This document shows positions 1-26,600 of a DNA stretch of 64,000 nucleotides, piece after piece. The notes below the pieces were generated by a model. It was not told the DNA's origin. It worked only from the letters and a program-made list of their open reading frames with translations, and did not search any database. A program made the position numbers and the translations under genes. The stretch spans positions 228,195 to 292,194 of the forward strand of contig NZ_JAMHIV010000005.1 of NCBI RefSeq assembly GCF_023897065.1, given 5' to 3'. The DNA is from Crossiella sp. SN42 (lineage in GTDB: Bacteria; Actinomycetota; Actinomycetes; Mycobacteriales; Pseudonocardiaceae). Positions within the stretch are counted from its first letter, which is position 1. Each line of letters begins with the position of its first letter.

Positions 1-11655
<11,655 letters not shown>

Positions 11656-11659
<4 letters not shown>

Positions 11660-14600
11660 GCCCTCGGCCCCTCTTCCTCCGTGCCGGCGCCCAGCGCCAG
11701 CCGCACCAGGTCGTCGACGTCGAGTGCGTCGATCTCGCCGGTCTCGTGGTGCTCGCCCGCGTTGGCTGGCGAGTGGTCCTCGTCGGGTTCGGCATCCGGA
11801 TCGCCGAGCAGTTCGGCCAGCAGGTGCTCGGCCAGCTCCACCGGGGTGGGGTGGTCGAAGGCCAGCGTCACCGGCAGGTCCAGCCCGGTCGCCGCGCCCA
11901 GCTGGTTGCGCAGGTCCACCGCGGTGAGCGACTCGAAGCCGAGCTCGCGGAAGGCCCGGCCGGCCTCCACCAGTTGCGCGCCGGGCAGGCCCAGCACGTC
12001 GGCGGCCCGTTCCCGGACCAGCTCGACCAGCACCGGCAGCCGCTCCTCCCCCGGCAGTTCGGCGAGGCGGGTGCGTAGTTCGGCCGCGGCGGTGGCGCTG
12101 TTGCGGCTTTCCCGTTGCGCCTCGGACAGTGCGGCGCGCACCTCCGGCACCCCGGTGAGCAGCCGGCTCTGGCGGTTGGCGGTGAAGGCCGGGGCGAACT
12201 TGGTCCAGTCCACCTCGGCCACCACCACCGAGCTCGCGCCGGCGGCGACCAGGCCGCGCAGGGCCGAGACCGCAGCGAGCGGGTCGACCGCGAGCAGGCC
12301 GTTGGCCTCCAGGTGCCGCACCAGGTCGGAGTCCTGGCCGCGCCAGGCGCCCCAGGCGGCGGTGGTGGCGGCCAGGCCCCGACGGCGACGTCGTTCGGCC
12401 AGCGCCTCCAGGTGCGCGCCCGCCGCCGCTTCCACCGCGCGTCCGGCCGCGCCCCAGGTGGCCGAGATCGGCGCGCAGTAGACGAAGGCGTCCAGTTCCC
12501 GATCATGGAGGAGTTCATCCAGCCGGGTGGCGGGCGCGATCGCGTCGGTAACGCTGTCCGCGGCGGCCACCGAGACCACGGCCGCGGTGAGCGGCTGGTC
12601 CTCGGGCACCGACTCCAGCGCGACCTCCAGGGTGTCCCGGTTGGCCGGATCGCCCGCGAGCTGGGTCAGGCCGACCCCGCGTGCGTCCAGCTCGGCGGCC
12701 AGCGCCGAGTCGATCTCCGGGCCGACCAGCACCACGTGGCCGGCACCCGCTGCGGCCAGCTGCCTGGCCAGTTCGACGCCGTGCGCGTCGACCACCAGCA
12801 CCGTGCCGCTGGGTATCCACTGCTGGTCGCCGAGCTGGGCGCGGACCAGTCGCCGGGCGTGCGCACCGTTGGCGCGCACCGCGGCCTGGTCCTCCTCGCC
12901 GGTCAGCGCGGCCAGCAGCGCCGGGGCCAGACTCGGCTCGAACCGCGCGGGCAGGTCGACCAGGCCGCCCCAGCCCTGCGGGTTCTCCAGCGCGGCCACC
13001 CGGCCAGCGCCCCAGCGGGCCGCTTGGGCCGCAACGGGTTCGGCGTCCTGCTCGTCCACGCTGACCGCCTGCCGGGTGATCCACCACAGCGGGGCCGGCG
13101 CGTCCGGGCAGTCCTGGCCGAGCAGGGACACCACGCCGGTGAGGCCCTCGGGCAGGCTGGCCGGCCCGGTGTACTCCACCGGCGTCACCGCCTCGCCCAG
13201 GGCCGCCACCACCGCGGCGCACCACTCGTCCTTGGCCCAGTCCGCGGGCACCAGCGCCGCCCACCGGCCGGTCAGCGCGGCCTCGGCGACGGGGGCCAGC
13301 GGGGTCCAGGCGACCTGGTAGCACCAGGAGCGGGCGGCCAGCTGGTCGCGCCGCTTGCGCCGCCAGGCGGTGAGCGCGGGCAGCACCGCGGCCAGCGCCT
13401 GCTCGTCCAGGCCGAGGGTGCCGGCCAGTCCGGTCAGGTCGCCCTCGTCGACGGCGGACCAGAACTCGCTGTCGGCCGGGGCGTTCGCGGTGGGTTCGGG
13501 CGCGAGGATCTCGGGCCAGTAGCGCTCGTGCCGGAAGGCGTAGGTGGGCAGCTCCAGCGCGGCCGAGCGCGGTGAGCCGAAGTACGCGGCCCAGTCCACT
13601 GTGGACCCATGGGCGTGCACCCGGCCGAGCGCGGTGAGCAGCGTGCGCTCCTCGTCCCGGTCGCCGCGCAGCACCGGGGTGATGAGCGCGGACCGCTCGC
13701 GCAGGGTCTGCTCGGCCATCGGCGTGAGCACCCCGTGCGGGCCGACCTCGACGAAGGTGCGCGCGCCCAGGTCGTACAGGGTGCGCACGGCGTCGGCGAA
13801 GCGCACCGCCTCCCGCGCCTGCCGGACCCAGTACTCCGGCGAGCACAGCTCCTCGGCGGTGGCGACCTGCCCGGTCAGCCCGGACACCACCGGGATGCGC
13901 GGCCGCCGGTAGTCCAGCTTCGCCGCCACGGCCCGGAGCTGGTCCAGGATCGGGTCCATCAGCGCGGAGTGGAAGGCGTGGCTGACCTGCATGGTCGTGG
14001 TGCGGCGGCCCATCCCGGCGAGCTTGCCGGCCACGTTGTGCACCGCGTCGGCCTCGCCGGAGAGCACCACCGAGCCGGGGCTGTTCACCGCGGCCACCGA
14101 GACCCGCCCGTTGACCAGGTCGGCGACCTCGTCCTCGGCGGCCTCCACCGCGACCATCGCCCCACCGGCGGGCAGCGCGGCCATCAGGCGGCCGCGGGCC
14201 GAGGCCAGCGCGCAGGCGTCGGCCAGGGAGAACACCCCGGCCACGTGCGCGGCGGCCAGTTCACCGATGGAGTGCCCGGTGACGAAGGCCGGGGCCACGC
14301 CCCAGGACTCCAGCAGCCGGAACAGCGCCACCTCGATCGCGAACAGTGCCCGCTGCGCGTTGTCGGTGCTGGTCAGGGCCTCGGCATCGGTGCCCCAGAG
14401 GATGTCGCGCAGGTCCTCGCCGAACTCGGCGACCACCGCGTCGAAGGCCTCGGCGAAGACCGGGAACCGCTGGTGCAGCGTGCGTCCCATGCCCAGGCGC
14501 TGGGAACCCTGGCCGGTGAACAGGAACGCGACCTCGCCGGGTGCGGCGGCGGTGTCCCTGGCCACCTCGGTGAGGCCGTCGGGGGTGCTGAGCATCACCG

Positions 14601-17600
14601 CGCGGTGGCGCAGCGCGGCCCGGCGGGTGGCCAGCGCGTGGCCGATCTCGGTGCGGGAGAGGCCGGGGTTTTCCTTGGCGTAGGCGGAAATGCGCTCGAT
14701 CTGGGCGGGCAGCGCGGCGGCGGTCGCGGCGGAGACCAGCCACGGCACGACGTCCCGCTCCTCGATCCCGTCGACCGGTTCCGCGGCCGGCGCCTCCTCG
14801 ATGATTACGTGCGCGTTGGTGCCGCTGATGCCGAAGGCGGACACCGCGGCCCGGCGCGGCCGGTCCGTCACCGGCCACTCGGTGTTCTCGGTGTTGAGCG
14901 CCAGCGAACCGGCCGACCAGTCGATGTGCGGCGAGGGCTCCTCCGCGCCGAGAGTCTTTGGCAGCAGGCCGTTGCGCAGCGCCAGCACCATCTTGATCAC
15001 CCCGGCGACGCCCGCCGCGCCCTGGGTGTGGCCCAGGTTCGACTTGACCGAGCCCAGCAGCAGCGGAGTGTCCCGGTCCTGACCGTAGGTGGTCAGGAGT
15101 GCCTGTGCCTCAATGGGATCGCCCAGGGTGGTGCCGGTGCCGTGCGCCTCCACCGCGTCAACGTCCGAATTGGACAGTCCGGCATCGGCCAGCGCGGCGC
15201 GGATGACGCGTTGCTGGGCCGGTCCGTTGGGCGCGGTGAGGCCGTTGGAGGCGCCGTCGGAGTTGATCGCCGATCCGCTGACCACCGCGAGCACCTCGTG
15301 CCCGTTGCGCCGGGCGTCGGAAAGCCGTTCCAGCACCAGGATTCCGGCGCCCTCGGCCCAGCTGGTGCCGTCGGCGGCGGCGCCGAAGGGCTTGCAGCGC
15401 CCGTCCGCGGCCAGCCCACCGGCCCGGCTGAACTCGATGAACGAACCCGGCGTGGACATCACCGACACGCCGCCGACCAGGGCCAGCGAGCACTCGCCGT
15501 CGCGCAGCGCGCGCCCGGCCCAGTGCAGCGCGACCAGCGAGGCCGAGCAGGCGGTGTCGACGGTGATCGCCGGGCCTTCCAGGCCGAAGGTGTAGGCCAG
15601 GCGGCCGGACATCACGCTGGCGGTGTTGCCGGTGGCCACGTGCCCGCCGAGGCGTTCCAGGTCGGAGTGCCGCAGCAGGTCCAGGTAGTCCTGGCCGTTG
15701 GTGCCGACGAAGACCCCGGCGTCGGTGCCGCGCAAGGAGTTCGGGTCGATCCCGGCCCGCTCCAGCGCCTCCCACGCGGTTTCCAGCAGCAGCCGCTGCT
15801 GCGGGTCCATGGCCAGCGCCTCACGCGGGGAGATGCCGAAGAACGGGGCGTCGAAGTCGCCAACCCCGGCGAGGAAGCCGCCCCGGGTGGTGGCGGAGCC
15901 GGCCTCGGCGAGCTGTCCGAGGTCCCAGCCGCGGTCGGCCGGGAACTCCACGATGCCGTCCCGGCCCTGCACCAGCAGCTCCCACAGCTGTTCCGGCGAG
16001 CGGACGCCACCGGGCAGGCGGCAGCCAATGCCGATCACCGCGATCGGCTCGTCGGTCCTGGCCGCGGTCAGCGCGGGCGCGGAGCTGGTGCTGTCGCCGA
16101 AGAGCTCGCCGAGCAGGAAGGCGGCCAGCTCGCGCGGGGTCGGGTGGTCGTAGACCAGGGAGGCGGCCAGTTTCAGGCCGGTGGCCGCGGCCAGGCCGTT
16201 GCGCAGCTCCAGGGTGGTCAGTGAGTCGAAACCGAGGTCGCGGAAGGGAAGTTCCACGTCCACGGTGTCGATCCCGGTGTGCCCTAGCACCATCGCGACC
16301 TGGGTGCGGACCAGTTCGGCCAGCCGCCGCTGCCGGGCGGGGCCCGAAACCTCGGCCAGCTCTTCGCGCAGCGTGGCCACTGGCTCGGCCTCGACCGGCG
16401 CGGTGGTCCCGTGCAGGTCGGCGAACAGCGGCATCGGCCGGGCCGCGGCCAGTGCCGGGGCGAACCGCGACCAGTCCACATCCGCCACGGTCAGCACGGC
16501 TTCCGCCCCGCCGATCGCACCGGCCAGCGCCTCGATCGCCCGGGACGGCGGCAGCGGGAACAGGCCCGCGCGCCGCATCCGTTCGGTGGCCGCACCGGCC
16601 TCGGCCGCCATGCCCGCACCGGCCCACGGACCCCAGGCCACTGCGGTCGCGGGCAGCCCGTCGGCGCGGCGGGACCGGGCCAGGGCGTCCAGGTAGGCGT
16701 TGGCGGCGGCGTAGTTGGCCTGCCCGGCCGCGCCGATCACCCCGGCGGTGGAGGTGAACAGCACAAACGCGTCCAGGTCCGTGGTGAGCTCGTGCAGGTG
16801 TTGTGCGGCAGCGCATTTCACGGCCAGCACCCTGGCGAAGGAGTCCGGGGTGAGGCTGTCGATCACGCCGTCGTCGAGCACGCCCGCGGCGTGGAAGACC
16901 GCGTTGGGCGGGTGCGCCTCAAGAAGTTCGGCGATCGCGGCGCGGTCAGCGACGTCGCAGGCCAGCACGGTGACCTGGGCGCCGAGTCCGGTGAGCTCGG
17001 TGGTGAGCTCGGCGGCACCGGGGGCGTCCGGGCCGCGGCGGCTGGCGAGCACGAGGTGGCTCGCGCCTTCGCGGGCCAGCCAGCGGGCCACCTGCGCGCC
17101 GATCCCGCCCGTGCCGCCGGTGACGAGCACGGTGCCGGCGGGCTGATACTCCGGCGTCGCACCGGTGCCGACGGCGTAGCCAGCTCCCGGGGCGCGGACC
17201 AGCCTGCGAGCCGCCACCCCCTCCCGACTCACGAAGAGCTGGTCCTCGTCGCCAAATCCGCCGGTGACCACAGCAGCCAGGCGGGCAAGAACTGCCTCGT
17301 CCACCTCCTCCGGCAGGTCGGCCAGCCCGCCCCAGCTGTCCGGGTACTCCAGTGCCGCGACCCGGCCGAAGCCCCACACCGCGGCCTGCTCCGGATCGCG
17401 GTCCGCGCCCTGGGTCAGGCACCACACCGGCGCGGTCACACCCGCGTCCGCCAGTGCCTGCAAGGAAACCGTGGTCAACGGCAGCGAAGGCGCGGTCAGG
17501 CAGAGCACCCCGCGTACCGGGGATTCCAGCGCCCGCAAGCGTTCTGCCAGCGCGGCGCGGTCCGGGATCGCGGTGACCGGCTCGGCCTCGGTGCCGACGA

Positions 17601-20600
17601 GGCCGAGCAGGCCCGGCAACCACTCCGGTTCGGCCCCGGCCGCCAGCGCCAGCCAGCGACCGTCCGGCGCCGGGGCAGGCGCTTCGGTGAGCGGACGCCA
17701 GTCCACCCGGTAACGCAGGTCGTCCACAGTGGACACTCGGGCCGGAGTCGCCGGACCGGGCCAGAAGCGCTCCCGCTGGAAGGCGTAGGTGGGCAGCTCG
17801 ACCCGCTCCGCGCCGGTGCCGGCGAAGAACGCGGACCAGTCCAGCTCGACCCCGCGCACGTGCAGCGCGGCGATCGCGCCGAGGGTGCTGGTGACCTCGG
17901 GGCGGTCCTTGCGCAGCAACGGGATCCGCAGTGCGTCCGCGTCCTCGGGCAGGCAGCCCTGGACCAGGCCGGAGAGCACGCCGTCCGGGCCCAGTTCGAC
18001 GAAGTTGGCCACGCCCTGCGCGGCGAGCCAGGCGATGCCCTCGGCGAACCGGACGGCCTGCCGGGCCTGGTCGACCCAGTACTCCGGCGAGCACAGCTGG
18101 TCGGTGCTGGCAAGCGTGCCCGTCAGGTTGGAGACCACCGCGACGGCCGGGGCGCGGTAGGTCAGGGTCCGGGCGACCGCGGCGAACTCGGCCAGCATCG
18201 GGTTCAGGTGCGCGGAGTGGAAGGCGTGGCTGACGTTGAGCCGCGAGGTCCGGCGGCCGGCTGCCTTGAAGTGCGCGGCGACCTCCGCCACCGCGTCGGC
18301 GTCGCCGGAGACCACCAGCGAACGCGGGCCGTTGACCGAGGCCAGCGAGACCCGATCCGCCGCCAGTTCCAGGAATTCCGCTTCGGTGGCCTCGATCGCG
18401 GCCATCGCGCCACCGTCCGGCAGCGCGTCCATCAACCTGGCCCGAGCCGCCACCAGCGCGCAGGCGTCCGACAGCGAGAACACCCCGGCCACGTGCGCGG
18501 CGGACAGCTCGCCGATCGAGTGCCCGGCCACGTAGTCCGGTGTGACGCCCCAGGATTCGAGCAGCCGGTACAGCCCCACCTCGACCGCGAACAGCGCGGG
18601 CTGGGCGAAGCCGGTCCGGTTGAGCAGCTCGGCCTCCGGGGTGCCGGGCTCGGCGAAGAGGATCTCGCGCAGCGGGCGGTCCAGCTCGGTGTCCAGGTGC
18701 GCGATCACCTCGTCCAGGGCCTCGGCGAAGACCGCAAAGCGTTGGGCCAGTTCGGCTCCCATGCCGATCCGCTGGCTGCCCTGGCCGGTGAACAGGAAGG
18801 CGGTCCGGTCGCCCCGGGTGCGGCCGGTGACCAGCCCGGGCGCGGGCCGGCCGGCGCTCAGCTCGCGCAGGGCGTGCCGCAGTTCGTCGCGGTCGGCGGC
18901 GATCAGGGCGGCGCGGTGCTCGAAGGACGCCCGGTGCACGGCCAGGGTGGCCGCGAGGTCGACCAGCTCCACTCCGTCCACAGTGGACAGAATGCGGTCC
19001 GCCTGCGCCCGCAGCGCCTGCGGGGTGCGGCCGGAGACCAGCACCGGCATCGGACCGTCGGCCTTCGGGACCGGTTCCGCCGCAACGGTTTCCGGTGCCT
19101 GTTCCAGCACCACGTGCACGTTGGTGCCGCTGAGCCCGAAGGAGGACACCCCGGCGCGGCGGGGCCGGTTCACCTCGGGCCACGGGGTCTGCTCGTGCAG
19201 CAGGTTGATCGTGCCCGAGGACCAGTCGATGTGCGTGGACGGGGTGTCCGCGTGCAGGGTGCGCGGCAGCACGCCGTGGCCGAGGGCCTGCACCATCTTG
19301 ATCACGCTGGCCACGCCGGAGGCCATCTGGGTGTGCCCGATGTTGGACTTCACCGAGCCCAGCAGCAGCGGCCGCTGCCGGTCCCTGCCGTAGGTGGCCA
19401 GCAGCGCCTGCGCCTCGATCGGGTCGCCGAGCGCGGTGCCGGTGCCGTGGCCCTCCACCGCGTCCACCTCGTCCGGGCGGACCTTCGCGGCGGCCAGCGC
19501 GTCCAGGATCACCTGCTGCTGGGCCGGTCCGCTGGGCGCGGTGAGGCCGTTGGAGGCGCCGTCGGAGTTGGCCGCGGAGCCGCGCAGCACGGCGAGCACC
19601 CGGTGCCCGTTGCGCTGGGCGTCGGAGAGTCGTTCCAGCAGCACCAGGCCGACGCCCTCGGCCAGGGTCATGCCGTCGGCCTCGTCGGAGTAGGCCTTGC
19701 AGCGGCCGTCCTTGGCCAGCACCCGCTGGCGGCTGAACCCGATGAAGGCATTCGGCGTGGACATGATCGCCACGCCGCCGGCCAGGGCCAGGCTGCTCTC
19801 GCCGGTCTTGAGCGAGCGGGCGGCCAGGTGGATGGCCATCAGCGAGGAGGAGCAGGCGGTGTCCAGGGTCAGCGAGGGGCCCTCGAAGCCGAACAGGTAG
19901 TTGATCCGGCCGGAGATGATGCTGGGCAGCGCCCCGGTGACCAGGTGCCCGGTGACGTCCGCGCCACCGGTGTCGGCCGCGGCGGCCGCGGCGGCGTTGT
20001 AGTCGGTGTAGCTGGCGCCGACGAAGGTGCCGGTCTTGCTGCCGCGCAGGGTGTGCGGGTCCAGTCCGGCGCGTTCGAAGGCCTCCCAGGCGGTTTCCAG
20101 CAGCAGGCGCTGCTGCGGGTCCATGGCCAGGGCCTCACGCGGGGAGACGCCGAAGAAGCCGGGGTCGAACTCGGCTGCCTCGTGCAGGAACCCGCCCTTG
20201 ACCGAGTAGCTGCGGCCGTACTCGGCCGGGTCGGCGGCGTAGAGGCCGTCGATGTTCCAGCCGCGGTCGGCGGGCAGGCCGGTGATCGCGTCCACCCCGT
20301 CCACCGCGAGCTGCCAGAGCGCCTCCGGGGTGTTCGCGCCGCCGGGGTAGCGGCAGGCCATGCCCACGATCGCGATCGGGTCCTCGTCGAGCGCACCGGT
20401 ATTACTGGTGGCCACCGGTACAAGCGGTGCGGCACCGGTCAGTTCGGTGACCAGGTGTTTGGCCAGTGCGCTCGGGTTTGCGTGGTCGAACACCAGGGTG
20501 GCGGGCAGGGTCAGGCCGGTGGCGCGGCCGAGGCGGTTGCGCAGGTCGACCGCCATCACCGAGTCGAACCCGGCCTCGCGGAAGGCGCGGTGGTCGGGCA

Positions 20601-23600
20601 GCGCGTCGGCGGTGCTGTGTCCCAGCACGGTGGCCGCCTCGGCCCGCACCAGCTCCAGCACCTTCTGCTCCCGCTGCACCGGCGGCAGCGCGGCCAGGGT
20701 GGCCGCCAGCTCGCCGGTGGCCGCGACCGTGCTGCTCGCGGCCTCGGCCACGGGCCGGCGGATCGCCGGGATCTCCTCGAACAGCGTGCTGGCGCGGGCC
20801 GCGGTGTAGACCGGGTAGTAGCTGGCCCAGTCCACGTCGGCCACCGCGATGGCGGTCTCGTCGGCGTCCAGGGCCGCGCGCAGCCCGGTGAGGGCCAGTT
20901 CGGGTTCCATGAAGGTCAGGCCGCTGCGCACGATCTGGCTGGGGTCGACCCGGCCGAGCTCCTTGTCATCGGCCCAGATGCCCCAGAACACCGCGGTGGC
21001 GGGCAGTCCGGCGGCCCGACGGCGTTCGGCCAGGGCGTGCAGGTAGGCGTTGCCCGCGACGTAGGCGGCGTGCCTGCCGGTGCCCCACAGTCCGGCGACC
21101 GAGGAGAACAGCACGAACCGGTCGAGTTCGACCTCGGCGAAGACCTCGTCCAGGTTGGCCGCGCCGGCCACCTTGGCGGCCAGCACCCGGTCGAGTCCGG
21201 CTGGGTCGGTCTCGGCGATCGAGGCCAGTTCGATGGTGGCCGCGGCGTGCAGCACGGTGCGCACCGGACGGCCCTGTTCGGCGAGCCGGTCGCGCAGCGC
21301 GGTCAGCGCCGCCTTGTCGGTGACGTCGCAGGCCACCGCCTCGGCCCGCTCGCCCAGCTCGGCGAGCAGCGCGACCGAGCGTGGGTGTTCCGGACCGCCG
21401 CGGCTGAGCAACACCAGGTGCTCGACGCCCTGGGCGAGCGCCCAGCGGGCCACGTGCGGGGCCAGCGTGCCGGAGCCGCCGGTGATCAGCGCGGTGCCGC
21501 CGGGCTGCCAGCGCCGCTGGTGGCCAGAGGGGGTCGCCGGGACCACGCGGCGGGCGTAGAGGCCGCCGGCGCGCACGGCCAGTTGGTCCTCGCCGGTGCC
21601 GCCGGTGAGGGCGAACACCAGGGCGTTGCCGGTGGCGGCGTCCAGTTCGCCGGGCAGGTCGAGCACGCCGCCGAAGCGGTCCGGGTGTTCCAGGGCCGCG
21701 GTCCAGCCGAAGCCGCTGACCATGGCCTGCACCGGGTTGGTCACCTGGTCGGCGCCGCCGATCGCGGCCGCGCCGCGGGTGAGCAGCCAGAGCGGGGCGT
21801 CGAGGCCGGCGAGGGCCTGGGTGAGGGCGAGGGTGGCGGCCAGGCCGCGGGGCAGGAAGGTGTGTCCGGGGAGCAGGTCCTCGTCGAAGGCGAGGGTGGA
21901 CAGGACACCGGCCAGCGGGGTGTCGATCTCGGCCAGGCGCTCGGCGAACCCGTCACTCGCTTCGAGCAGGCGCACCTCCGCGCCGTGTGCGGTGAGCAGG
22001 TCGGCCAGCTCGGGCTCCGCGCCACTGGTCACCAGCAGCCAAGTGCCGCTGAGGGTGGCCTGGCGGCGGACCTTGGTCGGCACCCAGCGGGTCCGGTAGC
22101 GCCAGGAGTCCACGGTGGCGGCCTGGTTTCGCTTGCGCCGCCAGTCCGAGAGCGCGGGCAGCACGGTGGCCAGCGAGTCCGCGTCCACGCCGACGTCTGC
22201 TGCCAGCTGCGCCGGGTCGGCCGCCTCCAGCTCAGCCCAGGAGGCGTCCACGCCGGTCTCGGGCGCCTCGGGGAACTTGGGGGCGAGCCAGAAGCTCTGG
22301 TGCTGGAAGGCGTAGGTGGGCAGGTCGACCCGGTTGGCCCCGGTGCCGGCGTACACCGTGGTCCAGTCCACCTCGACGCCGCGCACAAACGCCTCGGCCA
22401 GCGAGGTGAACACGCGGTCCAGGCCGCCGTCCTCGCGGCGCAGGGTGCCGGTGATCGCGATCGGTCTGCCCAGCTCGTCCGCGGTCTCCTGGACCGCGAA
22501 GGTGAGCACGGGGTGGCTGCTGGACTCGATCACCCTGCGGTAGCCCGACTCGATCAGCGTGCGCACCGCGGGCGCGAAGCCGACCTGCCCGCGCAGGTTG
22601 GTGTACCAGTACTCGGCGTTGAGCGCGGTGGTGTCCAGCCAGTCGCCGGTGACCGTGGAGAAGAACGGGATCTCGGCCGGGCGAGGCTGGATCGGGGCCA
22701 GCTCGGTGAGCAGGTCCTCGCGCAGCTGGGTGACCGCCGGGGTGTGCGAGGCGTAGTCCACCGCGACCCGGCGGAACCGGATCTCCTCTACGCCCAGCTC
22801 CGCACCCAGCTCATCCAGTGCCTCGGCCATACCCGCGACCACGACGGAATGCGGACTGTTCAGCGCGGCGACACTGATCCGCTCGCCGAAGCGCGCCAGC
22901 CGGGGCGCGATCTCCTCGGCGGACAGCGCCACCGACATCATGCCGCCGCTGCCGCCCATCCGGCGACGGATCGCCTTGCTGCGCAACGCGACCACCCGCG
23001 CCCCATCGGCCAGCGACAGCGCACCGGAGACCACCGCCGCGGCGATCTCACCCTGGGAGTGGCCGAGCACCGCGTCCGGCCGGACGCCGTAGGACTCCCA
23101 CAGCGCGGCCAGCGAGACCATCACCGCGAACGAGGCAGGCTGCACCACGTCCACGTCGTCCAGGGATGCGCCGGTGCGCAGCAGGTCGATGAGGTCGAAG
23201 TCGGTGAACGGAGCCAGCGCGGCTGCGCACTCGGCGATCCGGGCGGCGAACACCGGGGACTCGTCGAGCAGCCGGGCGCCCATGCCCAGCCACTGCGCGC
23301 CCTGGCCAGGGAAGACGAACAGGGTGCGGCCGTCGATGTCGGCGACGCCGGTGACCACGCCGGGGGCGGGGCGGTCCTCGGCGAGGGCGCTGAGCAGGTC
23401 GCGGTTGGCGTGGACCAGGACCGCGCGGTGGTCGAACAGGGAGCGGCTGTGCAGGAGGGAGTGGCCGATGTCCAGGGCCGAGGCAGTGTCCACTGTGGAC
23501 AGGAGGGCCTCGGCCTGGGCGCGGAGGGCGGGCTCGCTCTTGGCGGAGATGATCCAGGGAAGGAGCGTGGGCGTGGCGGGCGATCGCGCGGGCAGCGCCG

Positions 23601-26600
23601 CAGAGGCGGCAACCAGCTCCGCCGACGACTTCACGGCCAATGCCGCGGGCACGGTGGCCAGGTCCGCGGGCAGTTCCGCGGCTAGCGCTGCGGGCGGGGC
23701 GGGCAGGTCCGCGGGCGGTGCGGTGGGCTGCGGTGCGGGATCGCCCTGCTCCAGGATCAGGTGCGCATTGGTGCCGCTGATCCCGAACGAGGACACCGCG
23801 GCCCGCCTCGGCCGACCCGGCTCCTCCCACGCCACCGGCTCGACCAGCGGCGTCAGGTTGCTCGCGGTCCAGTCCACGTGCGTGGATAGCGTGTCCACGT
23901 GCAGCGTCCTGGGCAGCAGCCCGTGCCGCATCGCCATGATCATCTTGAGCACACCGGCCACACCGGCCGCGGACTGGGAGTGTCCGATGTTCGACTTGAC
24001 CGAGCCCAGCCACAGCGGCTGCTCCCGCTCGGCGCCGTAGGTGCGTTGCAGGGCCTGGGCTTCGATCGGGTCGCCGAGGGCGGTGCCGGTGCCGTGCGCC
24101 TCGACCACGTCGACGTCCGAAGTGGACAGTCGGGCGTTGGCAAGCGCCTGGCGGATCACGCGTTCCTGGGACGGGCCGTTGGGGGCGGTGAGGCCGTTGG
24201 AGGCGCCGTCGGAGTTGATCGCGGAGCCCTTGATCACCGCGAGCACCGGGCGGCCTTCCCGGCGGGCGTCGGAGAGTCGTTGCAGCACAACCATGCCGAC
24301 GCCCTCGGCCAGCACCATGCCGTCGGCGGCGTCGGAGAAGGCCTTGGAGCGGCCGTCGGCGGCCAGTGCGCGCTGGCGACTGAAGGCGATGAACGGGCCG
24401 GGGTTCGGCATCACGGTGACGCCGCCGGCGACCGCGAGGGTGGTTTCCCCGTTGCGCAGGGCCTGGGCGGCCAGGTGGATCGCGACCAGGGAGGACGAAC
24501 ACGCCGTGTCCACGGTGACCGCGGGGCCCTCCAGCCCCAGCACGTAGGCCACCCGGCCGGACAGGATGCTCGGGATGGTGCCGGTGACCACCTGGCCGTC
24601 GACCTCGTGGCCCGCGCCGTACTCGGTGTAGCTGGAGCCGACGTAGGTGCCGGTGAGGCTGCCGCGCAGGGTCTGCGGGTCGATGCCGGAACGCTCCAGT
24701 GCCTCCCAGGTGACCTCCAGCAGCAGGCGCTGCTGCGGGTCCATGCCCAGCGCCTCGCGCGGGGAGATGCCGAAGAAACCGGGGTCGAAAGCGTCCGGGT
24801 CGCTGAGGAAGCCGCCCTTGGTGGTGTAGGTGGTGGCCGGGTTGTCCGGGTCCGGGTCGTAGAGCGCGGCCTCGGGCCAGCCGCGCGCGGGCGGGAAGGT
24901 GGTGATCGCGTCCACGCCGTCGAAGACCAGCTGCCACAGCTCTTCCGGCGTGGTGACGCCGCCGGGGAACCGGCAGCCCGCGCCCACGATGGCGATCGGC
25001 TCGTCCGCGGCGATCGCGGCGAGCGGGCCGGTCACGCTGGCCCCTGCCCCGGCGAGCTCGCCGCGCACGTAGCGGGCCAGCGCTTCCGGGGTGGGGTGGT
25101 CGAAGACCATGGTGTTGGACAGCGGTCTGCCGGTGAGCTTGCCCAGCCGCCTGCGCAGCTCGATCGCGCCCAGGGAGTCGAAGCCGAGGTCGCGGAAGGC
25201 GCGGCGTTCGTTCAGCTCGGCCGGGCTGTCGTGGCCGAGCACGGCGGCGGCCTCGGCGCGCACCACGTCCACCAGCACCCGCAGCTGGTCCTTTTCGGAC
25301 AGTCGGGCAAGCCGCGCGGTGAGTTCGGTTTCCGCGCCGGTGGACTGGGTTTCGGTGGCGGTTCCGGCCAGGCCGGAGAGCAGCGGGCTGGGGCGGCGGG
25401 CGGTGAAGACGGGGAGATAGGTGGACCAGTCGAAGTCGGCGATGGCCAGCACCGGGCGCTCGTCGGCCAGCGCGCGGCGCAGCTCGGCCAGCGCGGGGCC
25501 GGTGAGCAGCGGACGCATGCCGTGCCGGGCCAGACGTTCGTGCGCGGTCTGGTCGCTGGCCAGGCCGGTCTCCGCCCACGGTCCCCAGGCCACGCTGGTC
25601 GCGGGCAGGCCACGCGAACGGCGGTTCTCGGCGAGGGCGTCCAGGTAGGCGTTGGCCGCGCTGTAGGCGGCCTGGCCGCCGCTGCCGATGACCCCGGCGA
25701 TGGAGCCGAAGAGCACGAACAGTTCCAGCTCGCGGTCGGCCAGCAGCGCGTCCAGGTTGGCCGCGCCGCGCACCTTGGCCGCCATCGACTCGGCCAGCTC
25801 GGCCGGGCTGGTCTCGGCGATCGGCCGCAGCTCGGCGACCCCGGCCGCGTGCACCACGCCGATCAGCGGGTGCTCGGCCGGGACGGCCTTGAGCACCTCG
25901 GCCAGCGCCTCGCGGTCGGCCGCGTCGCAGGCGCGGAAGTCCACAGTGGACCCAAGTTCGAGCAGCTCGGCGGCGAGCTCGCGGGCGCCGGGGGCGTCCG
26001 GGCCGCGGCGGCTGGTGAGCACCAGGTGCCGGACACCGGCGGTGGCCAGCCAGCGGGCGACCTCGCTGCCGAGGCCGCCGGTGCCGCCGGTGACCAGCAC
26101 GGTGCCGTCGGTGGGCAGCTCAGCGGCGGGCTCGACGCCCTGGTGTCGGACAAGTCTGCGGCCGAACGCGCCGTCAGCGCGCAGCGCGATCTGGTCCTCG
26201 CCCGGCCAGGCGCCGCTGAGCGCGCGGCGCAGGTCAGCCGGGTCGGCGTCCTCGGCGAGGTCGATCAGGCCGCCCCAGGTGTCCGGGAACTCCAGTGCGG
26301 CGGCGCGGCCGTAGCCCCACAGCAGCGCCTGGTCTGGCCGGGGAGCCAGCTCGTCGGAGCCAGTGGTCACCGCGGCTCGGGTGACCGTCCACAGTGGAGC
26401 GTTCTGACCGGCTTCGGTGAGTGCGCGCAGCAGGTTGTGCGTGTCGGTCAGATCGCCAGCGGAGAGCACACCGGCGAAGTCTCCGGCCAGTTCGGCGGGG
26501 TCGAGGTCGGCGAAGGACAGTTCGCGAATCTCGGTGTCCGCCAAGGCTTCCGCGATCTCGTCGCCGTGGCCCTCCGGGCGCACCAGCAGCCAGGTGCCCG

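Noticed and set aside
20960..21510. Ketoreductase of the third module judged dead because of GGSGTLAPH instead of GGTGxLG
   Set aside because: Ser, Tyr, Lys and the A-type Trp are all present, and the GGSGTLA form occurs in other functional KRs, so I treat it as active.
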